DNA from: Welwitschia mirabilis
Lineage: Eukaryota; Gnetophyta; Gnetopsida; Welwitschiales
Direction: 5' to 3'
DNA length: 64,000 nucleotides
NCBI GenBank assembly: GCA_051453625.1
Contig: JBOZIK010000001.1
Location: 281,592,451 to 281,656,450 of the forward strand
Position numbers and translations under genes: made by a program. A model generated the notes under the pieces. The model saw only the letters and a program-made list of their open reading frames with translations. It searched no databases and had not been told where the DNA came from. Positions 11,826-23,476 of this stretch are shown here, one piece after another (positions within the stretch are counted from its first letter, which is position 1; each line of letters begins with the position of its first letter).

Positions 11826-13104
11826 AGATATTTTAATATATATAATATTCTCATTCATAATCATAAGGTTAGCGTTTGTAATATATCTTGTTCTCTTGAA
11901 GTCCTTATTGTCTTCCTGTCTTAACTCTTAAAAATCCTTGCCAAATTGTTTATTCTTGCCTAGACTATACTACGGGCTGTGAGATCTTCAAAGTTTTCAT
12001 TCCATAATTTATGTGATACTTGGAAATTCTGAAGTACATGTTGAAATGAGCATATGGATGTGAAGGATCTTTGATCTAGTGTTTATGAAAAATCTTGCTA
12101 AATAATTGAGATTCTTATTTATCATAATACTTAGTATCATATGCCTAAGTTTCATGAGAATGCTATATTTATTTATGCTTAATGCTTCTTGGTTGTGATG
12201 AGAGATAAACTCCATTCTATTATATGTATGATCTACATTTTATGGAGTCTACTTTAAGGATTCATACTGTATCGAATAATGGATACTTTCCTTGAAGATT
12301 CTTATAATGAAACATGAAAATTTGATTACATTTTCTTCATTCCTTTCTTAAGGAAGATTATTTAGAATCTTAAATCTTTGATTGTATATGATACCTTGAA
12401 AATACATGAAATGATAATTTTAAAATATATTTCCTTGAATTATTTTTTTTAAAAGAATAAAGCTGATAATTTATTTTATGCATTAGTTACCAAATTTTCT
12501 TGGAAATTTATAGTCTATTTGTGAGTGTTAAATAATGGTATCATGCCTTAATTGTAGTAATAATATTTATTTAATATTATTAATTTAATAAGTAAGAGAT
12601 ATGAGTTTTCCTTCCTATCATTTAACTTTCATATTAAATAAATCTATTAAGGAGTATTAGTAATTATTTAAATATTGACTTAATTAAATAAGTTTTAAAG
12701 AGCATTAAAAATTATTTAATAAATGTTATAAATAATTATGTTGAGGGATATTAGTTTGAGGGTACATTCATTTTAGGAAAAAATTAATGTAGTTGTCTCT
12801 TGAAATCTATAGTCTAAATTTGAAATTAATGTTCATTTATTTATAATAAATTTTTAATAAAAAGGACATGTAATTCTCTCCTTCTTCCAAAATTATTTAA
12901 ATAGTATCATAAATAGGCTTGATGAGGGGTATTAATAAATGTTAAATATTATTAAAATTTTATAGGTAAAGAGCATTAACAATTAATTAAATATTATCAT
13001 AATTATGTATGTGAAGCAAAATCTTAATTATTTTAATAATATTAAATTTTCTTGAGAGAACATTAGAGTCAAGGTAAATTAAATAAAAACTTATTTGAAA
13101 ATAG

Positions 13105-13185
13105 TCTGTTGAGCCTATCAAGAATCGAACTGCCAATCTATCACTTAGTGTCAAGCAACTGTTACTGTTACACTAACAATTAATT
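13105..13185 (-). other. tRNA-like segment inside the C 3' LTR
   Basis: On the minus strand an A-box-like tagtgtaacagtaacag is followed, at tRNA-like spacing, by an anticodon-arm-like gcttgacactaagt and a B-box-like agttcgattct. The arrangement is that of a tRNA gene body, but the T stem does not pair well and no acceptor stem closes. It could be a fossil tRNA or SINE-derived fragment carried in the LTR, or a chance resemblance. Confidence 0.4.
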
Positions 13186-15205
13186 ACTGATAATAAATTG
13201 GCTTACTAACATTTTAACTCGGTGTGCTGTAGATTTAACTTTGTTAATTGTCTATCAAACTATTTGCTTGAAATAGGGAATCGTAGGTTAACTTCATTGG
13301 TCATCTCTTGTCTAAACCTGTGAGCACCCTTTTGCAGAGAGAGGAAGGTAGGTGCATAGTTATAAAATGGAACCTTTGAATCTAATAAAAGGGGGTGATT
13401 ATTAGAGCAACCAATAGGTCTTTAGGTTTAATTCCTTTAATAGATGCAGTAACACTCATAGCTGAATGTGATAGGTCTTTTGGGTAATATTTATAACTGA
13501 TCACATTCAACATATGCTTAGCTAAAATTTATTTAATATTAGAAAACATTAAGAAAGATGGGCTGATCTGCGATGCAATCTGAAAATGGATGTGTTATGT
13601 AAGGGATGTTCCCTTAGTTCCTAAATACCTTTGACATGTGTGATGGTATGAAATGGGTATTTTTAGTAAAGCAAACAATTGTTAGTTGTGCATATTAGTA
13701 AGTGTTTCAATCTCTCAATGAAGAAACATTTCTGATCCAGTCTTAACTTTTCATTATGAACTTTTGCTCTTCCATCTATGTGATTTATGCAATGCTCTAA
13801 CACATTTCATTTAGTCACTAATATTCTTTTAGTGCCTCTTAACACTCTCCATTCTTTTTGTGTAGATCTTCTAATCTCATGTGTATGCATTATTTGATTT
13901 TCTCAGGAATGTTTTCTTGTAAACACTAGTTAAGTTATGTAATGTGCCTTCTGTTAAATAAAGGGATCCATTTCATGAGATTTTCATTTTTTGATCATCT
14001 AATTCCATTATTTTTCTTTCCAATTGTAAAATGTTTTATTGTTTATGAAGAAGAAATTTATTAACTTATGTTAGGAGTCCACTATGAAAAGATAGTTTGA
14101 TTCAGCAAGGATGTGTTTTTGTCTACTTTTATGCAAGTCCACCTTTTAAATTTCCCTTAGGCATTTTAATAATTCCTATCTATGTTTGGACCAAAGATTC
14201 TAGTTCTTGTTCTAAGTTACTATCTCTAGTCTAAGGCTTGGCTTTCGGTTTACCTTTTGCTCTACTTTCATCTTCTTTACTTGGAGTCCTCCCATTTTCT
14301 ATATGTGTAAATTAAAGTGCAGAAAATCATTAATCAACTAAAGTCATCTAATACAACCTCTATTATGCTAATTATCATTAAATGTTTATAGACCTCTTCC
14401 CTTTTTTCACTACATGTGTAAGCTCAACAGCATGATCTAGCATTAGCACACCATTCCCTTTCTTTGAAAATCATCATGTCCCTAGTGGCGTCTGATTTTT
14501 TGCTCTTATTTTGACCTTTATTTTGCTATTTTCATAACATAGCTAGCAAAATTGATCATTAAGCAACCCCTAAAAAGGGAGGTCTTAGGATTAACTCCCA
14601 GTGGAGGGATAAACACTTCCCTTTCCTTTTTATTTTATTGTTAAAATATGTAAATCAATTACCTTATAGTTGTTTCTAGCCCTTATCCTCCAATTTGATT
14701 CATAGAAATACTAATTATAGTTCAACATCAAGGAATATCTTATTAAAATTATGTAAATATTACTTAGGTCCTCATATACTAAGAGGCACATGTACTCTAT
14801 GGTTAGACAGCAAATTATGAAATTTTAATTAAGTTCTTAAGTGAACCTTAAGTATCAACTTTAATTACTCTAATTAATTTACAAACTTATTTTCACTCTA
14901 GTTAAATATTCCTTGGTTATGACTAGGAGAACATTGCCTAGTAAAATTTTCTTAATTAAGAATTCCTTGGTTGTAATTTCAATATGTATAAATTATTTAA
15001 GTTTTACATCCTTATAATATTACAATTAGATAATCAAGTCATGATTCATATCCAAATTCTAGTTGTTTATTTCTTGGCTGTTGATTTATGTATCAAAGCA
15101 TCAAGTTGAATATTTTCAACATTACAAATTTGGGTTGTTACATTTTGATATCAGAGCATCAAAGTGAGTTTTAAAGTTTCAACATTAAAAATTTCAAGTA
15201 TTATA

Positions 15206-15210
15206 GCATT
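15206..15210. repeat. 5-bp target-site duplication of element C (right copy, gcatt)
   Basis: Directly follows the right LTR and matches gtatt at 3171-3175 with one transition. The gag sequence of A resumes right after it. Confidence 0.8.
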
Positions 15211-15730
15211 GCAATGAAAAATTATTCATAAGGGGAGGGATAATCTTCATTAGGTTATTGTTGAAAAATTNNNNNNTCTTTCTTTCTTCTTCTTATTGTT
15301 GTTTCACTAATAAATCTCTTTATAAATGCCTCTTAAACTTGGTTCCATGTTTTTAAGTTTTTGTGTGGAATATTATTAATCATAATTTTGCTTTTTCTTG
15401 TAATGTAATGGGAAAAATAACCATGTAAGTATAATCACTAATTTGTTTTTTACCATTTCTAGAAGTAAGCACTAATTGGTCAATGTCAAATATATGCTAG
15501 AAGGGATCTTCATCATTTTCTTCATTAAAAGAATAAGCATTTAAATTTCTTAACTTGACATCCTCACTAGGGATTAGATCAAAAGGTTTTTAGATTTCAT
15601 GCTTTTTATTTGCAATTAGTTCTTTAATAGTAACATTAGTATTTGGATTTATAGGAGTACTATAAGATTCAATCATGATAGGAAAACTAGGCGAAGCAAC
15701 TTGCTTCTACTTTTGCATAGAATTTGACAT
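15211..15730 (-). pseudogene. gag: Element A gag, N-terminal half
   Basis: Continuation of the gag interrupted by C. The likely start codon is rc of 15728-15730 (MSNSMQK, then a stop). Further along, the minus strand gives the Athila gag core: a stretch reading MVIFPITLQEKAKLWL near 15425-15380, equivalent to LRLFPFSLRDKAKxWL, and a WDQ-type block after it. The homologous gag of element F starts at the same position relative to its LTR. Stops and frameshifts are frequent. A 6-N gap lies at 15271-15276. Confidence 0.75.
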
Positions 15731-16392
15731 TGTAATAAAATGATTTTCTTCCAAATTTTATTTTAAAAAATTTTCTTTGAAAAAATCAGATTCAAAAATA
15801 ATAAATGTAGAAAAAACTTCATGTTCAATTCTTAGAATATTTTGTGTAGTTGAGATGTGTGTATCTTAATTAAGTTCATAGTCAATCAAACCTTTTCAAA
15901 TCTTTTTTTTTTTTTTTTCAAATGAACAGTTACTCCCTTTAATACTTCATTTTTTTTACTTGAGTTTAACATGTCTTAGTATACTCAGTTGTATTCTATA
16001 AACATCATCTCTATGGTCATCCAAATGATGTACCTAGATGATAGTAGACATAAAAAAAACCTAAAAACAAAAATAAAATCATGAAATAGCATAGAATGAT
16101 ACTTGATGAGCATCTGCTAAGTTATTTAGATGATAGAGGATATGATAAAAGAAAAACCTTAGTTTTTATGAAAATGAAAAATCTTTAGTTCCATAGCCAT
16201 TATTGCCATTAGTCATCTAGACAATAAGGGGAATACTATGATGTTATTTTTAAAATGCAAAATAAAAAATGCAAAAATAAAAACCCAAATCAAAATCTAA
16301 TATAATAATACAATGCTACTGTAAATAAATACCTAAACTAAAATCTAAACTACTTATCTGAGCAATGACAATCCTCAAACTCTAAGCATCCT
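15731..16392 (-). other. 5' leader of element A
   Basis: Untranslated sequence between the PBS and gag start, with a T-run at 15906-15919. It contains several short GATGATAG/CATCTAGA-type motifs (near 16035, 16125 and 16205) like those in the LTR. It aligns with the leader of element F (about 41810-42488). No open frame is supported. Confidence 0.6.
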
Positions 16393-16410
16393 TCCTTGGT
16401 AATAGTGCGA
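16393..16410 (-). other. Primer-binding site of element A (Asp-tRNA type)
   Basis: The minus strand reads TCGCACTATTACCAAGGA, three bases from the LTR. Compared with the Athila-type PBS TGGCGCCGTTGCCGGGGA, all differences but one are G-to-A or C-to-T transitions. The reference motif is from memory of the family. Confidence 0.7.
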
Positions 16411-16413
16411 AGA

Positions 16414-17668
16414 TGTTACAATGCATATTTATGCAAACATCACATTCTTAAATAAATCCTAACAATAAAAAATATATATATTACATAACATAATACATTA
16501 ATATAGATGGAAGTAACTCAAATGTTGTAATTTTTTCAAAGGAATAGAAAATAAAAAAGAGAATTGATTTCAAAACAAAATACTTATGTAATCTCTAAGT
16601 AGAATAATAACAATGTAAAATAACATGAAAATAAAAACACTACGCAAATGAGATGCAAAATATATTCTAAATGCAACATCTATTTGATTACCACATCAAC
16701 ATATCATGAGATTGGTCCTATATATTCTACCTTAATTAAGAAAAGCCATCACTAGATAAAGATGAATCTAAGCCATCAAATACATTGAATAGAATATAAA
16801 AACAATGTAAAGTTAATCTATAAAATGAAATGCAATGCACTTAAAATAATAATACTAACCTTAACAAAGATTGTCCTTATTATCTATATCATAGATAAAG
16901 CTGTCATAAAATCAAAAGCAATATAAACTATAAGAAATATGCATATAACAAATGATATAAAAAGAAAAATAGAGTTTTAAGTCAAATCAACATCTATGTT
17001 ATAAAGTAGCATCACCTCAATGGAGGATATATAGCTCAACATTAAGGAAGACATCTCTCTACAATAATAAGGAATGGATCTCCTACCCTTCGATCTCTTG
17101 TCACAATAAATTTTAGTACTAAAGAAGATAAAATCAGAGTTGAGGATGAAGGAGGTATTTAGTACAAAACATAATTTAAAATAGCAGATACTAATAGACA
17201 TAGTAAGAACCCTAATAGCTACATAAAAAGATGTAAGACACACAACAAAAATTTGATGAAGTTTCATGAAGTATTATTTTTAGGTGTCATCCTACTGATC
17301 ATCCAAATGTCACAAGAGATGATGTCATATCATATAGGTTCTGTATTAATTTTCAGATTAGTCTAGTGAGTGTCCTCATCAACATGAGTGCTTTTGTCAT
17401 CCATATAGTCATCTAGATGATAAGGTAAATGATGGACTTCATAAAATGTTTCTTGTGTTAAATTAGCCTCTTTGATTTATAACATTAATACTTTAGATAA
17501 GAAAATTATAATTTGCTTTAAATGCTATTAAATGTAATGAAGATTACATGTTTTCATGATATTTGCCTTCGCTCTCAGTTCTTGTTAAAACTCAACATTA
17601 ACTTGTCTAATGTCTTACAAAACTACTTAAAATACCCTATTAAATACATACAATTTTGTAGTGTAATA
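16414..17668 (-). repeat. 5' LTR of element A (about 1.25 kb)
   Basis: Starts (in sense) at 17668 and ends at 16414. It aligns with both LTRs of element F, with J on the minus strand, and with K and L on the plus strand. The landmark caatggaggatata..gctcaacattaaggaag lies near 17015-17050. It contains the paired GATCATCCA..ATGTC and GTCATCTAGATGA motifs near 17300-17430. The sense start reads TATTACAC where other copies have TGTTGTG. Confidence 0.85.
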
Positions 17669-18849
17669 GCTATCACTTAGGAGTGAATAATATGTATAAA
17701 GAATATAGACAACATTTTTGATGGCTAGAAATGAAGTCTAACGTTGTTATCTTTGTGGCAAATTTTATGATCTATAAACTAGTTAAAGATGAACATCAAC
17801 ATCCAATTGGAGTTTTATATTCCCATGATATTTGAGAATGAAAACAAGAAGTAATCGATACGGATTTTATTATAGGTCTATCCAAGATAAAAGCAGGTTA
17901 TGATTCTATTTTATAGTGGTTGATATATTAACCAAAATTACATATTCTTGTTTAGTAAAAACAATGGATTTAGCTAAAAGGATTACAAAAGAATATGTAA
18001 GGAATATAGTCAAATTAAATAGAGCACCTAAAAGAAATATTTTAGATAAAGACAATAGGTTTTCATCTAGATTTTAAACATCATTCTATAAAGAATTAGG
18101 AACTAAGTTAAATTTTAATATAACTTTTCATCCTCAAACAGATGACCAAATAGAAAAAAAAGAAAGAAAAAATTAAAAGACTTGTTAAAATTAGTAATTT
18201 TATATTTTGGAGGATTTTGATGAATTACTTAGCACTGGTAGAATTCACTTATGATAAAAGCCATTGAGAATCAATAGGATATGAACCTTTTGAAGCATTA
18301 TATGAGAGGAAATGTAGAATACTAGTAATATTATTTGATATAATAAATAAGAAATTACTAAAGGCACCATCTACTTAAGATTTAGAAGAGAAAGTAAGAA
18401 TGATTAAGAAAGAGAAAAAGTGGTAAATGATAGACAAGCTAAGCATGCAAATTACCAAAGAAGAAATATAGAATTTTAAGAAGAAGATCATGTTTATCAT
18501 AAATGCTCATTTTTTAAAGGAATTTTTAAGTTTAATAAAAAGGGAAAATTATCCCTAAGATTTATAGGGACTTATCATATTATCAAAAGAATTGAACTAG
18601 TTGCTTATGAGTNNNNNNNNNNNNNNNNNNNNNNNNNNNNNNNNNNNNNNNNNNNNNNNNNNNNNNNNNNNNNNNNNNNNNNNNNNNNNNNNNNNNNNNN
18701 NNNNNNNNNNNNTTATCAAAAGAATTGGACTAGTTGCTTATGAGTTACCCTTATCACTACATCTATTAACTCTTCATAATGTTTTTAACATATCCTTATG
18801 GAGGACATGTTTGTTTGATGAAACAAAGATAATTCATAATCAAGAATAG
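17669..18849 (+). pseudogene. Element B pol remnant: integrase
   Basis: Integrase joins element DNA to the host genome. The frame resumes beside element A with YHLGVNNMYKE, the end of the zinc-binding region. It continues with the H-Q-H-P block near 17790 and the catalytic core: FYIVVDILTK near 17910 (first Asp), ILDKDNRF near 18045 (second Asp), and TFHPQTDDQIE near 18125-18160 (the Glu). The C-terminal part gives FNKKGKLSLRFIG near 18530-18570 and VAYELPLSLHLLTLHNVFNI near 18735-18790, typical of Tekay/Del chromoviruses. It ends with a stop at 18847-18849. Stops and at least two frameshifts make it non-functional, and a 100-N gap interrupts it. No chromodomain is visible after the GPF-type end. 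Confidence 0.9.
18573..18746. other. Assembly gap (100 N) with duplicated flanks in the B integrase
   Basis: About 35 bases ending at 18612 (ttatcaaaagaattgaacta...) recur at 18713-18746 with one or two differences. Integrase homology is continuous if one copy is dropped, so this is probably an unmerged overlap, possibly between haplotypes. Confidence 0.75.
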
Positions 18850-19032
18850 AAATTATCCTAGATTGTTTAATTAAAGCTTAACTAATCAATATTTTAGATC
18901 AAACACAAATGATATTATGGGAGAAAATTATATAAATTTATAGAATTTAATGGTCAAATTAATCTATAGAAAAAACAACTTAGGAAATAAACATAGATAT
19001 TAAGAAATGTAAACAAGAGCTTTTGGCAAGTT

Positions 19033-19064
19033 TCTAGAAGAAAATTTCTTAAGAACATGAGAAA
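19033..19064 (+). other. Polypurine-tract region of element B
   Basis: The sequence ttctagaagaaaatttctta then agaacatgagaaa fits the Del/Tekay terminal pattern (ttcgaggacgaaatttcttt, then purines) immediately before a TGTCATGTCCC LTR start. Confidence 0.7.
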
Positions 19065-20397
19065 TGTCATGTCCCAGTTTTTCAATGTTATTAAACTTAG
19101 TCTAAGAATTATTTAAATATTTTAATAAAGAAAAATAAATAGTATAATTTAAATTAATGTCTTTTCGACTAAAAGATTTATTATAAATGGCTAAATATAT
19201 AGAGGTAATAAAAATTTTATCTTGATTTTATTCTTTGGACACTATTGTTGAATGTACCATTTTGAATATTTACATAAAAATAATTGTAATTAAATTTGTT
19301 TTTCTTATTATAACAAAATAGTAGCATGATATTGAAATTCTTGAATTTCTTTCTTGGATTTTGGAGTTAAAAATAATGATTATTTTAGAACTTGAAAAGA
19401 TTATATTATCCTGTGATTAATTATCTTCTTTTTACTTATGTTGAAAAATTCCAATGAACTTAAATCTTGTAACTTATGCAAGAATTCTTTTACATGATTA
19501 TCATTATTTGGTAAAATAAGTAATGACTATTATGATAAAATATTATATTCACTTAGTAGCTAAGGAAAGTAATGATTAAGAGTTATGGAATCTTTACCAT
19601 GTTATTTTTCAAGATAGTATCTCTTCATATCCTTGTGTCTTTTCATATCCCTACATCCTCTTGTTATATATAGAACTTCCTTCTTCTTTTATTTATCTAT
19701 TTTTAAGAAATCTACTTATTAGATCTTGGTGATTTTAAAAATTTGGGCTTTAAAAGCATGGGGCTTTTGGAATCCTTAAAAGTTTTAAATTATTCAAAAG
19801 TTCATAAGTCTTACCTCCAATTTCAGGTATGGTATCTTATTTTTTAATCTTTATTTTATTTATTATTCTTTCATCTTTTTTATGGTTCTAATTTATCTAC
19901 ATTCTTGTATAACCTTATTTTATTCTTAAATCTCATATGGTTCTATTTATATTTTACATCTTTATTTAATCATATTTAATTCTTGAATCTTATATGATCT
20001 TGTTTATATTTTACATTCTTGTACAATTGTATTTTGTTCTTGAATCTTATATGGGCCTTTATTTTTATATCTTTGTATGATTCTAGTTAATTCCTGCATC
20101 TTTATATGGATTTTTGCTTCTGCATCTCTATTTTGATCATTATTCTTGCATTCATTATAATAATTAATTAGTTTCTTGTTTCTTAATGAAATACCACTTT
20201 CTTAATAAATTATAATATTTTAAGTAGTATTCCTAGTGTATGAATATTGGTTTCTATTATCTTCTTAGTAAATCTTTTGAAAGTTTGACTCTAAATACAA
20301 TTTAAAGTTTACTATTATCTAGAATTTATGTTTTTATGATGTATCTTAATCTTACATTATATTATGATATATTCAATCATAGATCTTATAAAAATGA

Positions 20398-20590
20398 GAA
20401 TTCCATAGATTAGTGAAATGTGAAAACCCACAGATTAGTGAATGTGGTAGAGGAATTAATAGATTCACAGATCACCAAATGAGGAAGTGGGCTCCATAAA
20501 TTTCCAAATAAGATAATGGAGTATTAAAAATCCATAGATCATTGAATGAGGGAGTGAATCTCATAGATCACTGAATGAGGTAGTGGAGGA
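20398..20590 (+). repeat. LTR minisatellite in element B, ~30-bp units
   Basis: Roughly six degenerate units such as cacagatcaccaaatgagga, catagatcattgaatgaggg and catagatcactgaatgaggt, each followed by agtgggct, agtgaatct or agtggagg. Same unit as in the C LTRs. Confidence 0.8.
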
Positions 20591-22083
20591 AAATAAAAAT
20601 ATATGAAAATTTTATTAAAAAATCAATTATTTTTATTTCATTTCTATAAGTTTGTTACTTGGAAATCTTGATTTTACCTTTTCTATCTTGAGAGTTGGAA
20701 TTATTCAACCTTTATCTTGCCTTTCCTATGCCATAATGGGAGCTATGAAGTTTTCATGGTTTTCACTCAATATTCTTATATAAAAAGGTGGAAAAACTAG
20801 AGCTTCTTCAAAGATAAATTAATTACCGAGGAGGGCATGATGGAGTGGAGATTATTCTTTTTAGTTTATGTTGTGAAATTATATTTGGAGTGATAAGACT
20901 ATAATCTTATTATGAATCTTGAATATTTTAATTATAATAATTATTTTATGATCTTATAAATACTTTGAAACTCCAATTATGTATATTATGGTATATAGTT
21001 TCATGCTGTATATCTTTTTGAAATTGCAATAAAAAATGCAATAAATTATCCTTTTGAAATTTTCTTGCTAAACTTCCATATTCTAATTATAGGACCTTGA
21101 ATATAACCTGGTAGACTAATATATGTAATGTAATAATATTTATCTAAATATATCTTAATTCATTGATTTTATAGAATTGTAAAAATATTTCATACTTATA
21201 ATATAATTAATGTGGGGCTATTTTAGATTAATTATGCAAAAATTTTATAATAGCTACCATCTCATCATTTTCTAACATAAAGAGAAAGAATATTTAGTTA
21301 TAGAAAACTATCATGGACAAAAGGCAATATAAGAATAATATGATAAGCCATTATTAGAAAGTTTATTTGTTACATACTATAAAAATAATTATATTAACAT
21401 TATGTTATATAAAGTAATGTAATATTAATTTAAAGAAGGAAGGATTTTTAATATGAAAAAGGAAAATATATTATAAAGTAGTTTTAAACTCAAGAAATAG
21501 GCCAATGAAAGAGAGCCCATGTGAGAGAAAGCAGGAGGGTCCATGTCAACAAGAAGATATCATTATTTAAACAGGCATCTTAAAAAATTAAATATATTAG
21601 AGAAAATATTAAATATGGTTATTCATGTTTTTCATATCAAATATTAAATGGAATAAACATAATATGTAATTCATCAATTAGGCATTAAATGGAATGAGAG
21701 GCTTATCATTAGGTTTCAACCAATGGAAAACAACATTAGCATTGAATGAAAAGTAAAGTTTCGAATAAGCTCTGGATAGATAATAAAAACTCTTACAAGA
21801 AGTACTGGAAGTAGCTAGGTCCACATGAGATTTTTTATATCATAATAATGTTTTAAAGGAAGAAATGTTCATGTGATAGAGGAAGGCAGCAGATTTGAAT
21901 GAAGTAGAAAAGGTTTTCCCATATGATATTTATTATTATGTAATAACAACAAAGCTTGTATGACATGGAAGAGGTAGTCCACATGACATTTATTATTATG
22001 TCATAATGGAGTTTGAAGGACATTTATATTCTATTATATAATAACATAATTTTTAAAAAGGAGGAATGCATGTTTCATGTAAA

Positions 22084-22160
22084 ATGTTTTCTCAGAATTG
22101 AACCCTGAACCACCCTCTTAACATGTCACTAGCTTTGTGTACCAACCAAGGACCTACATT
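22084..22160 (-). other. tRNA-like segment inside the B LTR
   Basis: The minus strand reads ggttggtacacaaagc, then a variable middle, then ggttcagggttcaattctga. The last part can fold as a T arm (TCAGG paired with TCTGA around GTTCAAT). It sits at the same relative LTR position as the tRNA-like segments of element C. No complete cloverleaf is visible, so it is at best a fossil. Confidence 0.4.
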
Positions 22161-23397
22161 TAAAAGAGAAACTACTATGAATTTTAATAAACATCATCAT
22201 CTTATTTAAAAAAATATTAGAAGAGGGATGCATTTCATGAAAAGAAGTTACATTTTTTTAAGCATGACAACATAATAAAAAGGAGGCAAGTCATAGCTAT
22301 CAAGAATGAACTCCATTTTCCTATGAAAAACATAAACACTTAATTGCATGTCATTTGTTCCAATCAAATTATAAGAAGTGCATCACAACATTGCAAATAA
22401 GGGATAAACCCTTTCCAATGTCTTATCCATATTATTTTGTACCTGGGCAAGTTCCTATTAAATACACTTTTTTTTTTCTGGTCAAGCATAGTATGAAAAA
22501 TTTGAGTAAACAATAGGAACATTATTGATTTTCGAAAATGCAAGACTAAAAGGATGGCCTATAACTATTGGATTTTGTAGAATTATCTTGGAGAAATATT
22601 ATTAGTCTAAAGAGGAAGGATGTTAAAGGGTTCTTAATATTTTAAGTTACATATTTTTAATGGTTTTAGATTTTTCAATGAGTTGTTAACACTAATAGTA
22701 AGTTAGCATAATTGTAAAAGATTTTCTTATCACTCAACAGGTCTAGTTTTAATTCTATTTAGTGTCAAAATTAATTTCTCTATAGGATTAATACTATTAT
22801 AATTATTCAGATTATTTTAATTAATAGCTCAATTCTTCTTATATTATAACTTCTTAAGGGTAACTATTAAGGTAATGGTGGGTTAATTTAAAATGATAAT
22901 TAAAAAGTGGGATGTTGATCAATAATTAAACAGTTAAAAAAGATGATTAAATTACTATGTCCACCTCATTTATTAAGTTATAACTTTGAATTAATATTAT
23001 TTTGATGATTTAATTTATTTTATTTTATTATCTTTGGCTAAATTTCATTATATGCATAGCCCTCATTATTTCTTTAATCATCTATCATTACTCTTCTATT
23101 ATAAGTTATGAACTTCACTCTTAATCTTTTGAAGGATTCATATTACTAAAGATCATGCTCTCGCACAATGTTGATGCCCCTTTTTAATCATTAAATCTTA
23201 ATAATATTGATTCCTATATTTCTTGTTTAAAAAAATGGTTCCTTTAGGTGAAATTTCATGGTCTCATTATTGTTTTTTTAATAACATCCTTAAAATAAAT
23301 TAAGTAATTACTTAATATCTTAATTAAATGTAGGTATTACATTTTTTGTATTAGAGCATACTATAGAATATTTTTGGTTATTAAAGCAAGTATTAAA

Positions 23398-23476
23398 TTT
23401 TGGTATTATAGTGTTGTCTAAAGTTATTGTTTGTAGATAACTTGGGTCTTACATCAAATGAAGAATTAATTTATGA
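23398..23476 (+). other. PBS and leader-like sequence after the B LTR
   Basis: TGGTATTATAGT at 23401-23412 resembles TGGTATCAGAGC. The following 60 bases (gtctaaagttattgtttgta ... cttacatcaaatg) can be aligned with the element C leader at 7752-7800. This is unexpected after a 3' LTR. It suggests a tandem LTR-interior-LTR-interior arrangement, truncated here by element D. Confidence 0.5.

Larger units (their letters stand above)
3176..15205 (+). mobile_element. Element C: Del/Tekay-like Ty3/gypsy element with giant LTRs and short interior
   Basis: Two direct copies of ~4.6 kb (3176-7735 and 10611-15205) enclose only about 2.9 kb. A PBS follows the left copy and a polypurine-type tract precedes the right one, so orientation is plus. 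A 5-bp target duplication borders the whole unit and shows it inserted into the gag of element A. The interior has a gag remnant but no RT or integrase that I can recognise, so this copy is internally deleted or non-autonomous. The Del/Tekay call rests on the PPT context (gatgaaacttcttaagggg), the initiator-Met PBS and LTR similarity to element B, whose integrase is of the chromovirus type. Confidence 0.85.
10611..15205 (+). repeat. 3' LTR of element C (about 4.6 kb)
   Basis: Direct copy of 3176-7735. It starts TGTTATGTTC after the PPT and ends ...aagtattata; the expected CA terminus reads TA. The target duplicate gcatt follows. It carries more minisatellite units than the 5' LTR (11521-11825) and two short N runs (11645-11654; the other, at 15271-15276, lies just outside). 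Confidence 0.85.
1..17668 (-). mobile_element. Element A: Athila-like Ty3/gypsy retrotransposon, left end outside window
   Basis: Reading leftwards from 17668, the order is 5' LTR, PBS, gag, protease, RT, start of RNase H. The 3' part lies beyond position 1. The element is interrupted by element C at 3176-15205. Its right end joins in-frame integrase sequence of element B, so A was inserted into B; the 5 bp at 17669-17673 (gctat) are the expected target site, whose partner copy would lie off the left edge. All reading frames are broken. The family call rests on the FMDDF RT motif, the gag CCHC knuckle and an Asp-tRNA-type PBS. Confidence 0.85.
17669..23397 (+). mobile_element. Element B: Del/Tekay-like Ty3/gypsy, 3' part
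   Basis: The integrase fragment (17669-18849), PPT and a >4 kb LTR lie in plus orientation. The 5' part is missing from the window because element A was inserted at 17669 and its left end is outside. The LTR resembles those of element C in minisatellite, terminal structure and length, so B and C are relatives. The LTR is followed by a PBS and leader-like sequence rather than by a visible target duplicate. Confidence 0.8.
19065..23397 (+). repeat. LTR of element B (about 4.3 kb)
   Basis: Begins TGTCATGTCC and ends near ...aagtattaaa. Conserved landmarks shared with the C LTRs are the minisatellite (20398-20590), the gccataatgggagctatgaa block (20703 onward, compare 4338), a tRNA-like segment (22084-22160), and the doubled tattaca-PBS end (23335-23412). 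Overall similarity to C is lower than between the two C LTRs, so B is an older or different subfamily member. Confidence 0.75.
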
